Shown in pieces: positions 43,493 to 51,140 of a stretch of DNA of 64,000 nt (position 1 is the first letter of the stretch; the number at the start of each line of letters is the position of its first letter). Origin of the DNA: Thiemannella venezuelensis. Its GTDB lineage: Bacteria; Actinomycetota; Actinomycetes; Streptosporangiales; Streptosporangiaceae. The translations under genes and the position numbers were made by a program. Location: positions 1-64,000 of the forward strand of contig NZ_JACHJJ010000025.1 of the NCBI RefSeq assembly GCF_014203605.1, given 5' to 3'. Under the pieces are notes generated by a model. That model made no database searches. It was not told the origin of the DNA and saw only the letters and a list, made by a program, of their open reading frames with translations.

Positions 43493-44421
43493 ACGACGCC
43501 AACGGTACGAGCGCGCCGGGGACGGCCGGCGCCGGCACGGCGCCGGCCGGGTCCCGCGGCCGCGACACGGCGCACGGGGCAGCCCGCGGGTACGCGCCGG
43601 GGCGCACGCTTCCGCTCGGGGTGGAGATCGTCCGCCAGTTCAGGCGGCGCCGGACCATGGTGATGTTCGGCCTGCTGCTGGCGCTGCCGTGGGTGCTGGT
43701 GGTCGCGTTCAAGGTCGGCGGCGGGTGGGGCCGGCCCGGCGGGAACACCCTGCGCATCTCCGACCTGGCCAGCCAGGGCGGGCTGAACTTCGCCGCGTTC
43801 GCGCTCTCGGTCTCGGCGAGCTTCCTGCTGGTCGTCGCGGTCGCGCTGTTCTGCGGGGACACCGTGGCCAGCGAGGCCGACTGGTCCTCGCTGCGCTACC
43901 TGCTGGCCGCCCCGATCCCCCGCGACCGGCTGCTGCGGCAGAAGCTGATCGTGGCGCTGGGCTACTCGGCGGCGGCGGTGGTCTGCCTGCCGCTGATGGC
44001 GCTGCTCGCCGGGACCCTGGCCTTCGGCTGGAACGACGTCCGGGTCCCGGGGACGGGAGAGACCATCGCGGCGCTGGACGTGCTGCCCCGGTTCGGGATC
44101 GTGATCGGCTACGCCCTGGTCAGCCAGCTCGTGGTCGCCGCGACGGCCTTCCTGCTCTCGGTCGGCACCGACTCCCCGCTCGGGGCGGTCGGCGGCGCGG
44201 TCGGACTGGTGATCGTGAGCACCATCCTGCAGGCGGTGGACGCGCTCGGCGCGCTCCGCGAGTTCCTTCCGACGTTCTGGAACACGGCCTGGCTGGACGC
44301 GCTCGCGCCGCAACCCGACTTCAGCGGCATGATCAAGGGTGTGGCCGTCTCGGTCACCTACGCGGCGATCCTGATCGCCTTCGCCTTCCGCCGCTTCCGG
44401 ACCAAGGACGTCGTCTCCTGA
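43489..44421 (+). CDS. ABC transporter permease (ABC-2 type)
   Basis: This 310-residue membrane protein has six membrane helices after a low-complexity cytosolic N-terminus of about 45 residues. TTG 43489 overlaps the stop of the fusion gene (TTGA) and follows GGAGAGAAGG, so translation is coupled. DTVASEADWSSLRYLLAAPIP is characteristic of ABC-2 permeases. With the ATPase part of the fusion protein it forms an exporter, perhaps for a peptide or lipid that the tethered hydrolase also processes. Confidence 0.9.
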   Translation: MNDANGTSAPGTAGAGTAPAGSRGRDTAHGAARGYAPGRTLPLGVEIVRQFRRRRTMVMFGLLLALPWVLVVAFKVGGGWGRPGGNTLRISDLASQGGLNFAAFALSVSASFLLVVAVALFCGDTVASEADWSSLRYLLAAPIPRDRLLRQKLIVALGYSAAAVVCLPLMALLAGTLAFGWNDVRVPGTGETIAALDVLPRFGIVIGYALVSQLVVAATAFLLSVGTDSPLGAVGGAVGLVIVSTILQAVDALGALREFLPTFWNTAWLDALAPQPDFSGMIKGVAVSVTYAAILIAFAFRRFRTKDVVS

Positions 44422-44453
44422 GGACACCGCCTCCTGGGGACACCGCCTCCTGG
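44422..44453. repeat. Two tandem 16-bp repeats
   Basis: GGACACCGCCTCCTGG occurs twice in direct tandem (44422-44437 and 44438-44453), starting right after the permease stop. It lies between two convergent genes and has no coding role. Confidence 0.8.
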
Positions 44454-44497
44454 GGATCCGGTCTCCCGAGGACGCCGCCCCCGGCGGTCCCGCGGGC

Positions 44498-44665
44498 CTA
44501 CCAGTGGGGCGGGCGGTCCTCCAGGAGCCGGTCGTCGTTGCCGCCGGAGTCGCGCCACTCGCCCCAGCCGAGGTCGGTGTCGTCGGAGGTCTGGTCGGGC
44601 AGGATCTCCGGACCGTCCTCGGAGAGGTCGACGGTGCGCAGGTCGTCTGGGTGCTGCTCTGTCAC
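44498..44665 (-). CDS. Small acidic protein
   Basis: A 55-residue acidic protein starts with GTG 44665 (MTEQHPDDLRTVDLSEDGPE). It ends in a Trp- and Asp-rich tail (DLGWGEWRDSGGNDDRLLED). It is soluble and probably disordered. Similar small acidic proteins with a WGEW-type tail occur as unassigned genes in actinomycetes. It is divergent from the STAND regulator gene 140 bases away. Confidence 0.65.
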   Translation of the reverse strand: MTEQHPDDLRTVDLSEDGPEILPDQTSDDTDLGWGEWRDSGGNDDRLLEDRPPHW

Positions 44666-44804
44666 CCGACCATGGTAACGAGAGTCACGGCAGGTGACGG
44701 CCGCCCGGGTAAAGCTCTTCACCGCGCCCACGGCCCAAAAGACAGCCAACGGCCCAAGCTGTACGATGCCAGAGCAGGTGTCAGCTACCCCCCGTGAGGC
44801 GGCC

Positions 44805-47036
44805 ATGGCAACGCCATCAGGTTGGCGGCGAGACGGCAATCTCCCCAACGAGCTCACGAGCTTCGTGGGGCGCACCAGGTTGCTGACGACGCTGCGCCAG
44901 CGCCTGCACGAACACCGTCTCGTGACGGTCACCGGGATCGGCGGCGTCGGCAAGTCCCGGACCGCCCTGCGCATCGCGCACATGGTCCGCAACCAGTTCA
45001 AGGACGGCGTGTGGTTCGCCGACCTGGCCCGCCTGCAGGACCAGGGCATGGTCCGGCACACGATCACCTCCGCGCTCGGCATCGCCGACCAGTCGCCGCG
45101 TTCGGCCGACGAGACGCTGGTCGAGTGGCTGGGCGACCGCGAGATCCTGCTGATCATCGACACCTGCGAGCACCTCGTCGACGCCTGCGCGGCGCTCTTC
45201 GAGGACCTGCTGAGCAACGCGCCGCAGCTGACCATCCTGGCGACCAGCCGCCAGTCGCTGAACGCCAGGGGCGAGCACACGGTCGCCATCCCGCCGCTGG
45301 CCGTCCCCGGCGACGCCCCGGGGGAGAACCCCTTCACCAACGAGGCGGTGCAGCTCTTCGCCGCCCGGGCCGGCGCGGTCCTGCCCAGCTTCACGCTCGA
45401 CGAGCACAACATCGACCCGGTCTCCGAGCTCTGCCGCAGGCTGGACGGCATCCCCCTGGCCATCGAGCTGGCGGCGGTCCGGATGCGGGCGCTCTCGGTG
45501 GAGCAGATCCTCGCGCTGCTGGCCGACCGCTTCAGCCTGCTGGCGGGCGCGAGCCGTACGGCGCTGCCCAGGCACCAGACGCTCCGCGCCGCGATCGGGT
45601 GGAGCCACGAGCTGTGCGAGCCCGCCGAGCGGCTGCTCTGGGCCCGGCTCTCGGTCTTCGCCGGGGACTTCGAGCTGGACGCCGCCCGCTACGTGTGCGC
45701 CGGGGACAACCTCTCCGCCGAAGAGATCATGGATCTCATCTCCAGCCTGGTGGAGAAGTCCATCCTGCTGAGCGACGGCACCCCCTCGGGGCATCGCTAC
45801 CGGCTGATCGACACCCTGCGCCAGTACGGCGAGGAGTGGCTGGAGAAGCTCGGCGAGACCGACGCGGTGCGCGAGCGGCACCGCGACTACTACCTGCAGC
45901 TCGCCATGCGCGGCGAGGACGCCTGGTCCGGTCCCCGCCAGGTCTACTGGTACGTCCGGATGCGGCACGAGCACGACAACGTCCGTGTCGCGCTCGACTA
46001 CTGCCTGAACAGACCCGGCGAGGCGACGGCCGGGCTGCAGCTGCTGTCCTCCCTGTGGTTCATGTGGGTGGCCTGCGGCCTGGCCCGCGAGGGCCGGCTC
46101 TACCTGGAGAAGGCGCTCTCGCTGGTCCCCAACCCGAGCTCCGAGCGGTGCAAGGCCCTGTGGGTGCTGTCCTACATCCACAGCGGCCAGGGCAACACCA
46201 CGGGCGCCGTCGAGGCCGCCGAGCAGTGCAGCTCGGACGCGGTCCGGGTGGGCGACTCGGGCGCGGTCATCCTGGCCACCAAGATGCTCGGCACCGCGGC
46301 CGTCCTCCAGAACGACCTGCAGAAGGCCAGCGCGCTGCTCGGAGTCGCCATCGAGTTCCACAAGAGCGGCCGGGAGCTGAACCCGGGGCTGCTCCCCTCG
46401 ATCGTCGAGCTCTCGCTGGTGCTGACGATGCAGAACGAGCCGGTGGAGGCCGAGGCCCTGCTCCAGGACTGCATCTCCGTCTGCACCCAGCGGGGCGAGC
46501 TCTGGCTGCGCTCCTACGCGCTGTACGCGCTGGCGATGGCCCAGATGGCGACGGGCCGCAGCGCCGAGGCGCTGGACAACGCCCAGGAGGCGCTCCGCCT
46601 CAAGCGCTACTTCCACGACGTCCTCGGGATCGGCCTGGCGATCGAGATCGTCGCCAGGCTCGTCCTCGACACCGGCCAGGCCGAGGTGGCGGCCCGGCTG
46701 CTCGGCGCGGGCCAGCAGAACTGGCGCACCTTCGGGATGCCCCAGATGAACTCGCCCTTCTTCAACGCCGAGCACGACCGGTGCGTGAAGGAGTGCAAGC
46801 GCATCCTCGGCGAGCCCGCCCTCCTTGTCCAGCATGCCCGAGGCTCCGAGCCAGGCGTGGCTCTCCTCGTCGACCTCTTCGACGTGCGGGTTGATCTCGC
46901 TGGGGAAGGGGCAGGGCAGCGGAGGAATCCTGAGGGGGAGCCGGTCGAACCTGTGCGCAGTTGGAGTTCCCACCCCTCCAGCATGCCGGAGCGTTACATG
47001 ATTTCCCATATCCGGGCAAACAATGGCAGATTATAG
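44805..47036 (+). CDS. STAND ATPase regulator lacking its usual C-terminus
   Basis: The predicted protein (743 residues) has an NB-ARC-like ATPase domain: Walker A TGIGGVGKS (Lys50), Walker B ILLIIDTCEH, then CRRLDGIPLAIELAA. TPR-like repeats follow to about residue 670. Related proteins end in a LuxR-type helix-turn-helix or a full TPR set. Here the family sequence breaks off near KECKRILGEPA (about 46815), and the rest, to 47036, is unlike any domain. That last part is the opposite strand of a terpene synthase start, so the gene has lost its 3' end by rearrangement. ATG 44805 follows GTGAGG. Confidence 0.82.
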   Translation: MATPSGWRRDGNLPNELTSFVGRTRLLTTLRQRLHEHRLVTVTGIGGVGKSRTALRIAHMVRNQFKDGVWFADLARLQDQGMVRHTITSALGIADQSPRSADETLVEWLGDREILLIIDTCEHLVDACAALFEDLLSNAPQLTILATSRQSLNARGEHTVAIPPLAVPGDAPGENPFTNEAVQLFAARAGAVLPSFTLDEHNIDPVSELCRRLDGIPLAIELAAVRMRALSVEQILALLADRFSLLAGASRTALPRHQTLRAAIGWSHELCEPAERLLWARLSVFAGDFELDAARYVCAGDNLSAEEIMDLISSLVEKSILLSDGTPSGHRYRLIDTLRQYGEEWLEKLGETDAVRERHRDYYLQLAMRGEDAWSGPRQVYWYVRMRHEHDNVRVALDYCLNRPGEATAGLQLLSSLWFMWVACGLAREGRLYLEKALSLVPNPSSERCKALWVLSYIHSGQGNTTGAVEAAEQCSSDAVRVGDSGAVILATKMLGTAAVLQNDLQKASALLGVAIEFHKSGRELNPGLLPSIVELSLVLTMQNEPVEAEALLQDCISVCTQRGELWLRSYALYALAMAQMATGRSAEALDNAQEALRLKRYFHDVLGIGLAIEIVARLVLDTGQAEVAARLLGAGQQNWRTFGMPQMNSPFFNAEHDRCVKECKRILGEPALLVQHARGSEPGVALLVDLFDVRVDLAGEGAGQRRNPEGEPVEPVRSWSSHPSSMPERYMISHIRANNGRL
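46815..47009 (-). pseudogene. N-terminal fragment of a terpene synthase gene
   Basis: Read from ATG 47009 on the minus strand, the first 60 or so residues include PPLPCPFPSEINPHVEEVD and SHAWLGASGML. This matches the N-terminus of bacterial class I terpene synthases (CPFPSxxNPHxEE, then xxWxxxxGML). The match stops near 46815, where the sequence becomes the reverse strand of the STAND regulator. The DDxxD and NSE metal-binding motifs are absent. It is therefore the remnant of a deletion that removed most of the synthase and the end of the regulator. Confidence 0.65.
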
Positions 47037-47294
47037 TTTCAGACCCAATTTCCTCACCATTTGTGGTGTTCTTCCTGACCGGACGTCCGCGCCGCGTCCG
47101 GCGGCGACGGCTCGCCGCCGTCCGGAGATCCGCGCCCACCTTCGGGGGCGCCCCGGTCACCCGGCGCTCCGGGTCGGGCTGCACGCCGTCCGCCGCCCCC
47201 CGGTAGGGTGCCCTCCAGATCGCCGGGGCCGCCGGAATTCACCGGGCCTCCCGCGGGTTCATCTGAAGAGACGATCGACGAAAGGCTGGAAACG

Positions 47295-48203
47295 GTGTTC
47301 GACCCGACGGATCTCTACCGGCTCAGCGGAGATCTTCCCGAGCTGACCGATCCGGTGCTGCTCTACCACTTCGACGGCTTCGTGGACGCGGGCGGGGCCG
47401 GTCGGCTGGCCGTCGGCCACCTCCTCGCCGAGCTGGAGCACCGGGTCATCGCGACCTTCGACGTGGACCGCCTGCTCGACTACCGGTCCCGGCGTCCGAT
47501 CATGACGTTCGACACCGACCGGTGGGTGGAGGTCGAGAGCCCGGAGCTGGTCCTGCGCCTCGTCCACGACACGACGGGCACGCCGTTCCTGCTGCTGTCC
47601 GGGCCCGAACCGGACCGGGAGTGGGAGCTGTTCACCGCCGCCGTCGAGTCGCTCGTCACCCGCCTGGGCGTCGGCAGGCTGGTCACCGCGCACGGCATCC
47701 CGATGGCCGTCCCGCATACCCGCCCGCTGGGCCTCACCGGCCACGCCAGCCGCCCGGAGCTGGTCGCCGGGCAGACCAGCGCCTTCGGCAGGGTCCAGGT
47801 CCCCGGCAGCGCGGCCGCCCTGATCGAGTTCCGGCTCGGCGCGAAGGGCCACGACGTCCTCGGCTACGCCGTGCACGTCCCGCACTACCTCGCCCAGGCC
47901 GAGTACCCCACGGCCGCCGTGACCGCGCTGGAGGCCGTCACCGGCGGCACCGGCCTGGTCTTCCCGATGGAGAGCCTGCGCGAGGCCGCCGTCCGGACCA
48001 CCGCGGAGATCGCCGCCCAGATCGAGGCGTCGGAGGAGCTGTCCACCGCGATCGGCGGCCTGGAGCAGCAGTACGACGCCTTCGCGGCCGGTTCCGAGCG
48101 GGGGAACCTGATCGCCGAACCGTCCGAGATGCCCACCGGTGACGAGCTCGCCGCCCAGTTCGAGGCCTTCCTCGCCGAACGGGACGAGCGCCGCAATGAC
48201 TGA
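47295..48203 (+). CDS. PAC2-family protein (proteasome assembly chaperone-like)
   Basis: The 302-residue protein of the PAC2 family resembles mycobacterial Rv2125. The family fold shows in LLYHFDGFVDAGGAGRLAV (near 22-40), FLLLSGPEPD (near 97) and AHGIPMAVPHTRP (near 131). The name comes from a eukaryotic proteasome chaperone, but the bacterial role is not settled. GTG 47295 follows AAGGCTGGAA. The stop overlaps the start of the oxidoreductase gene. Confidence 0.9.
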   Translation: MFDPTDLYRLSGDLPELTDPVLLYHFDGFVDAGGAGRLAVGHLLAELEHRVIATFDVDRLLDYRSRRPIMTFDTDRWVEVESPELVLRLVHDTTGTPFLLLSGPEPDREWELFTAAVESLVTRLGVGRLVTAHGIPMAVPHTRPLGLTGHASRPELVAGQTSAFGRVQVPGSAAALIEFRLGAKGHDVLGYAVHVPHYLAQAEYPTAAVTALEAVTGGTGLVFPMESLREAAVRTTAEIAAQIEASEELSTAIGGLEQQYDAFAAGSERGNLIAEPSEMPTGDELAAQFEAFLAERDERRND

Positions 48204-49233
48204 CCTCCGCGTCGGCCTGATCGGGTACGGCGTGGCCGGGGCGTTCTTCCACGCCCCGCTGATCGCCGCCACGCCCGGCCTGCGGCTCTCCTCCGTGGTG
48301 ACGCGGGACGCCGGGCGCGCCGCCGAGGTGTCGGCCCGGTACGGCGCGCGGCCGGTCGCCGACGCCGCCGAGCTGCACGGCTCCGTCGACCTGGTGGTGG
48401 TCGCCTCCCCCAACCGCACCCACGTCCCACTGGCCGAGGCGGCCCTGCGGGCGGGGCTGCCGGTGGTGGTGGACAAGCCGCTGGCGGCGACCGCGAAGGA
48501 GGCCGGCGCCCTGGCCGAACTGGCCCGGGAGCGGGACCTGATGCTGACCGTCTTCCAGAACCGGCGCTGGGACGGCGACTTCCTGACGATCCGGCGGCTG
48601 GTCGACTCGGGCGGGCTCGGCGCCGTGAACCGGCTGGAGTCCCGGTTCGAGCGGTGGCGGCCGGTCCCGAAGGGCGGCTGGCGGGAGCTGGGCGGCGCGG
48701 CGGAGGTCGGCGGCCTGCTGTACGACCTCGGCAGCCACCTGGTCGACCAGGCCCTGCGCCTGCTGGGCCCGGCCGTCTCGGTCTACGCGGAGTCCGACGT
48801 CCGCCGGGACGGGGTCGTCTCCGACGACGACACCTTCATCGCCCTCACCCACGCGGGCGGCGCCCGGTCCCACCTGTGGGTCAGCGCGGTGACCCCGCAG
48901 CTCGGGCCGCGCTTCCGCGTCCTTGGCTCACGGGCCGCCTACGTCAAGCACGGCCTGGACGTCCAGGAGGACCGCCTGCGCGCGGGGCTCACCCCGGACT
49001 CGCCCGGTTTCGGGGACGACCCCGAGGAGCGCTGGGGCGTGCTGGGCACCGACGCCGACGGCCGCAGGATCCGCACCGAGCCCGGCGACTACCTCGCCTT
49101 CTACCGGGCCGTGGCCGCGGCCCTCCGCGAGGGCGCTCCGCCCCCGGTCGGCGTCGAGGAGGTCGTCGAGGCCCTCACCGTCCTGGAGGCCGCCCGCCGC
49201 TCCGCCGCCGAGGGCTCGGCCGTCTCCCTCTAG
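48196..49233 (+). CDS. Gfo/Idh/MocA-family oxidoreductase
   Basis: The 345-residue NAD(P)-dependent dehydrogenase has a Rossmann motif GLIGYGVAGAFFHAP (residues 7-21), then VDKPLAATAKEA (near 95; the EKP-type catalytic lysine motif, here DKP), and a C-terminal beta-sheet domain with YDLGSHLVDQAL. It oxidises or reduces a sugar or cyclitol. It overlaps the PAC2 gene by eight bases and meets the phosphatase gene tail to tail without any gap. Confidence 0.93.
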   Translation: MTDLRVGLIGYGVAGAFFHAPLIAATPGLRLSSVVTRDAGRAAEVSARYGARPVADAAELHGSVDLVVVASPNRTHVPLAEAALRAGLPVVVDKPLAATAKEAGALAELARERDLMLTVFQNRRWDGDFLTIRRLVDSGGLGAVNRLESRFERWRPVPKGGWRELGGAAEVGGLLYDLGSHLVDQALRLLGPAVSVYAESDVRRDGVVSDDDTFIALTHAGGARSHLWVSAVTPQLGPRFRVLGSRAAYVKHGLDVQEDRLRAGLTPDSPGFGDDPEERWGVLGTDADGRRIRTEPGDYLAFYRAVAAALREGAPPPVGVEEVVEALTVLEAARRSAAEGSAVSL

Positions 49234-50034
49234 TCAGTCGCGCAGGCGGGACCGGAGCGCCCGGGAGTCGGCCTCGGTCCAGCCCTGGGCGCCGAGCCAC
49301 GCCAGCGGGCCGCCGAACCGCTCGTCCAGCACCCTCAGGAACTGCTCGATGTACTCGCGGCGCGGGCGGTGCTCGTCGGCCGTGCGGGTGTCGAGGTCGT
49401 CGCGGTAGGTGTCGCTGGCGCGCAGCCTGGCCAGGATGCCCTCGATGCGCTCACCGGTGGCGACGTAGTCGGTGACGATGGCCTCGCGGGTGGCTCCGGC
49501 GACCTCCAGGGCGAGGGCGCAGACCACTCCGGTGCGGTCCTTGCCCGCCGCGCAGTGCACGATCGCGGCGCCGTCGTCGTGGGCCATGGCCCGCAGGGCG
49601 GCCACCACGGAGTCGGGGCGGTCGCGCAGGTAGGCGTAGTAGAAGCCGGTGACCCGGAGCTCCGCCAGATCCTCCTCGACCCGGGTCTGCCAGGGCAGCA
49701 CCCGGTCGGCGTCGATCGTGTCGGCGTCGACGTCGGTGTGCCTGCCGCCCTCGGCGAAGAGGGTGAGGTGGTGGATGTTCACCTCGGGGACGCGGGTGAG
49801 CGGGCCCGGCCCCTCCAGGGAGACCTCGGGGCCGGAGCGCAGGTCGATCACGTGGCGGAGCTTGAGCTCGGCGACGAGCCGCTCGACGTCGCGCCCGGTC
49901 AGCCCCTGCAGGTTGTCCGACCGGTACACCCGGCCGAAGCTCGTGGTCCCGCCGTCCACTGTGGCGAGCCCACCGAGGTCGCGCACGTTGACGGCACCTT
50001 CAAGATCGATCCATCGCGTGAAGTCGTTCATCAT
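49234..50034 (-). CDS. Tyrosine/phosphoinositide phosphatase (PTP fold)
   Basis: The 266-residue protein has the signature HCAAGKDRTG with catalytic Cys161 and Arg167, typical of the bacterial PtpB-like group (Y_phosphatase3). The upstream NVRDLGG and RSDNLQGLT are also typical. It would remove phosphate from tyrosine, serine or phosphoinositides. Two ATG codons at 50034 and 50031 can serve as start. The upstream 160 bases are AT-rich and contain the divergent promoters for this gene and the membrane-anchored unknown. Confidence 0.92.
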   Translation of the reverse strand: MMNDFTRWIDLEGAVNVRDLGGLATVDGGTTSFGRVYRSDNLQGLTGRDVERLVAELKLRHVIDLRSGPEVSLEGPGPLTRVPEVNIHHLTLFAEGGRHTDVDADTIDADRVLPWQTRVEEDLAELRVTGFYYAYLRDRPDSVVAALRAMAHDDGAAIVHCAAGKDRTGVVCALALEVAGATREAIVTDYVATGERIEGILARLRASDTYRDDLDTRTADEHRPRREYIEQFLRVLDERFGGPLAWLGAQGWTEADSRALRSRLRD

Positions 50035-50192
50035 GGATGAGTCTATACATCGATATATGGCTGCACAGTTAACGGAGAGGATGCATTGCCGCAAATGCCG
50101 ATGTTTCCTCTGCAGCGTCCGAAATTGCCCTATAGCGCTCATGATGGAGAAAAGTGGGAAGCAGTTGACGATTCCCACCGTGAGGAGGTCGC
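50035..50192. promoter_or_regulatory. AT-rich divergent promoter region
   Basis: This stretch is markedly richer in A+T than the genome around it. It contains near-palindromic ATCGATATATG (50049-50059) and TTGACG at 50165-50170. GAGGAGG at 50180-50186 is the ribosome binding site for the plus-strand gene. Promoters for both divergent genes are expected here. Confidence 0.45.
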
Positions 50193-51068
50193 GTGGAGCC
50201 GCGCAGCCGCCCGCCCAGCCTGGTCGTCGATCCCTCCCTCCCCGCCGCGGTCTCCTCCGTCCTGCGCTCCAGCCCCGAGATCCTCCGCTCGGTACGGCTG
50301 GGCGACATCCCCTCCGCCCCGGGGCCGGACCCGGTCAAGGTGTTCTCCGCCGCCGCCCTGCTGGGGCTGGCCTGGGCGCTGACGAGCCTCACCGGCATGC
50401 TCCTGCTCCTGGCCGTGGCCGGCGTCCTGACCGGGATGCGCCGGCTGACCGCCGACCCCGCGGCGCGGCAGGCGCGGCGCCGCATGCGGGTGGCGCTCGA
50501 CCACAGCCACCGGTTCGTCCTGCCGGAGGACCTCGACGCCGACTGCGGCGCGCTGCTCCGCCGCGCGCAGGACGCCGCCGAGACCGTGCTCGGTTCCCAG
50601 GTCAACCGCGCCGGCCTGCTCGACGCGATCGACAACGCGGTGACGCTGCCCGACCAGGTCTGGCAGACCGCCACGAAGCTGGCCCGGCTCTCGGCGATGC
50701 GGGCGGAGCACCGGCGGATCGTCCCGGCCGCTCCCCCGCCCGAGGTCGCCGAGGCCTTCGCGCCCTACTCCGGGGCGCTGGAGCGGGCCGCGGACTCCCT
50801 GGCCGGACGGGTCCGGGCGCTGGAGGAGTACGCCGCCCAGGTCAGCAGAGCCGACGCGGTCTACCGCTCCTACCGGCAGCTGGAGCTGCTGGCCGAGCGG
50901 ACCCCGCAGTACGAGGACCTGCTCGCCGAGACCGCCGGCGACGAGCTGGCCGTACCGCGGCTGGAGGAGATGACCGGCCAGGCGCGGCGGATCAGGGAGC
51001 TGTTCCTGGAGAGCATGGCGGAGGCCCGCCGGGCCGCCGGGCACCTGACCGGCACCGGGACGGCGTGA
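50193..51068 (+). CDS. Membrane-anchored helical protein, unknown
   Basis: The 291-residue protein has one hydrophobic hairpin or long membrane segment at about residues 52-82. A cytosolic, almost fully helical, charged region of 200 residues with coiled-coil character follows. GTG 50193 has GAGGAGG at ideal spacing. No domain is recognised. It converges on the STAND ATPase gene, which also has an N-terminal membrane hairpin, but a link is not shown. Confidence 0.8.
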   Translation: MEPRSRPPSLVVDPSLPAAVSSVLRSSPEILRSVRLGDIPSAPGPDPVKVFSAAALLGLAWALTSLTGMLLLLAVAGVLTGMRRLTADPAARQARRRMRVALDHSHRFVLPEDLDADCGALLRRAQDAAETVLGSQVNRAGLLDAIDNAVTLPDQVWQTATKLARLSAMRAEHRRIVPAAPPPEVAEAFAPYSGALERAADSLAGRVRALEEYAAQVSRADAVYRSYRQLELLAERTPQYEDLLAETAGDELAVPRLEEMTGQARRIRELFLESMAEARRAAGHLTGTGTA

Positions 51069-51140
51069 CCGGGCGTCCGGCCGGGACGGGGAGACCGCGG
51101 TCCGCCGCCGGGCCGGGAACCGGGGAGCGCCCGGGCCGGG

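Noticed and set aside
46607-46984. Minus-strand frame beginning MLEGWELQL as the terpene synthase start
   Set aside because: The terpene synthase motif is in the frame that starts at 47009; this other frame gives arginine- and serine-rich shadow sequence.
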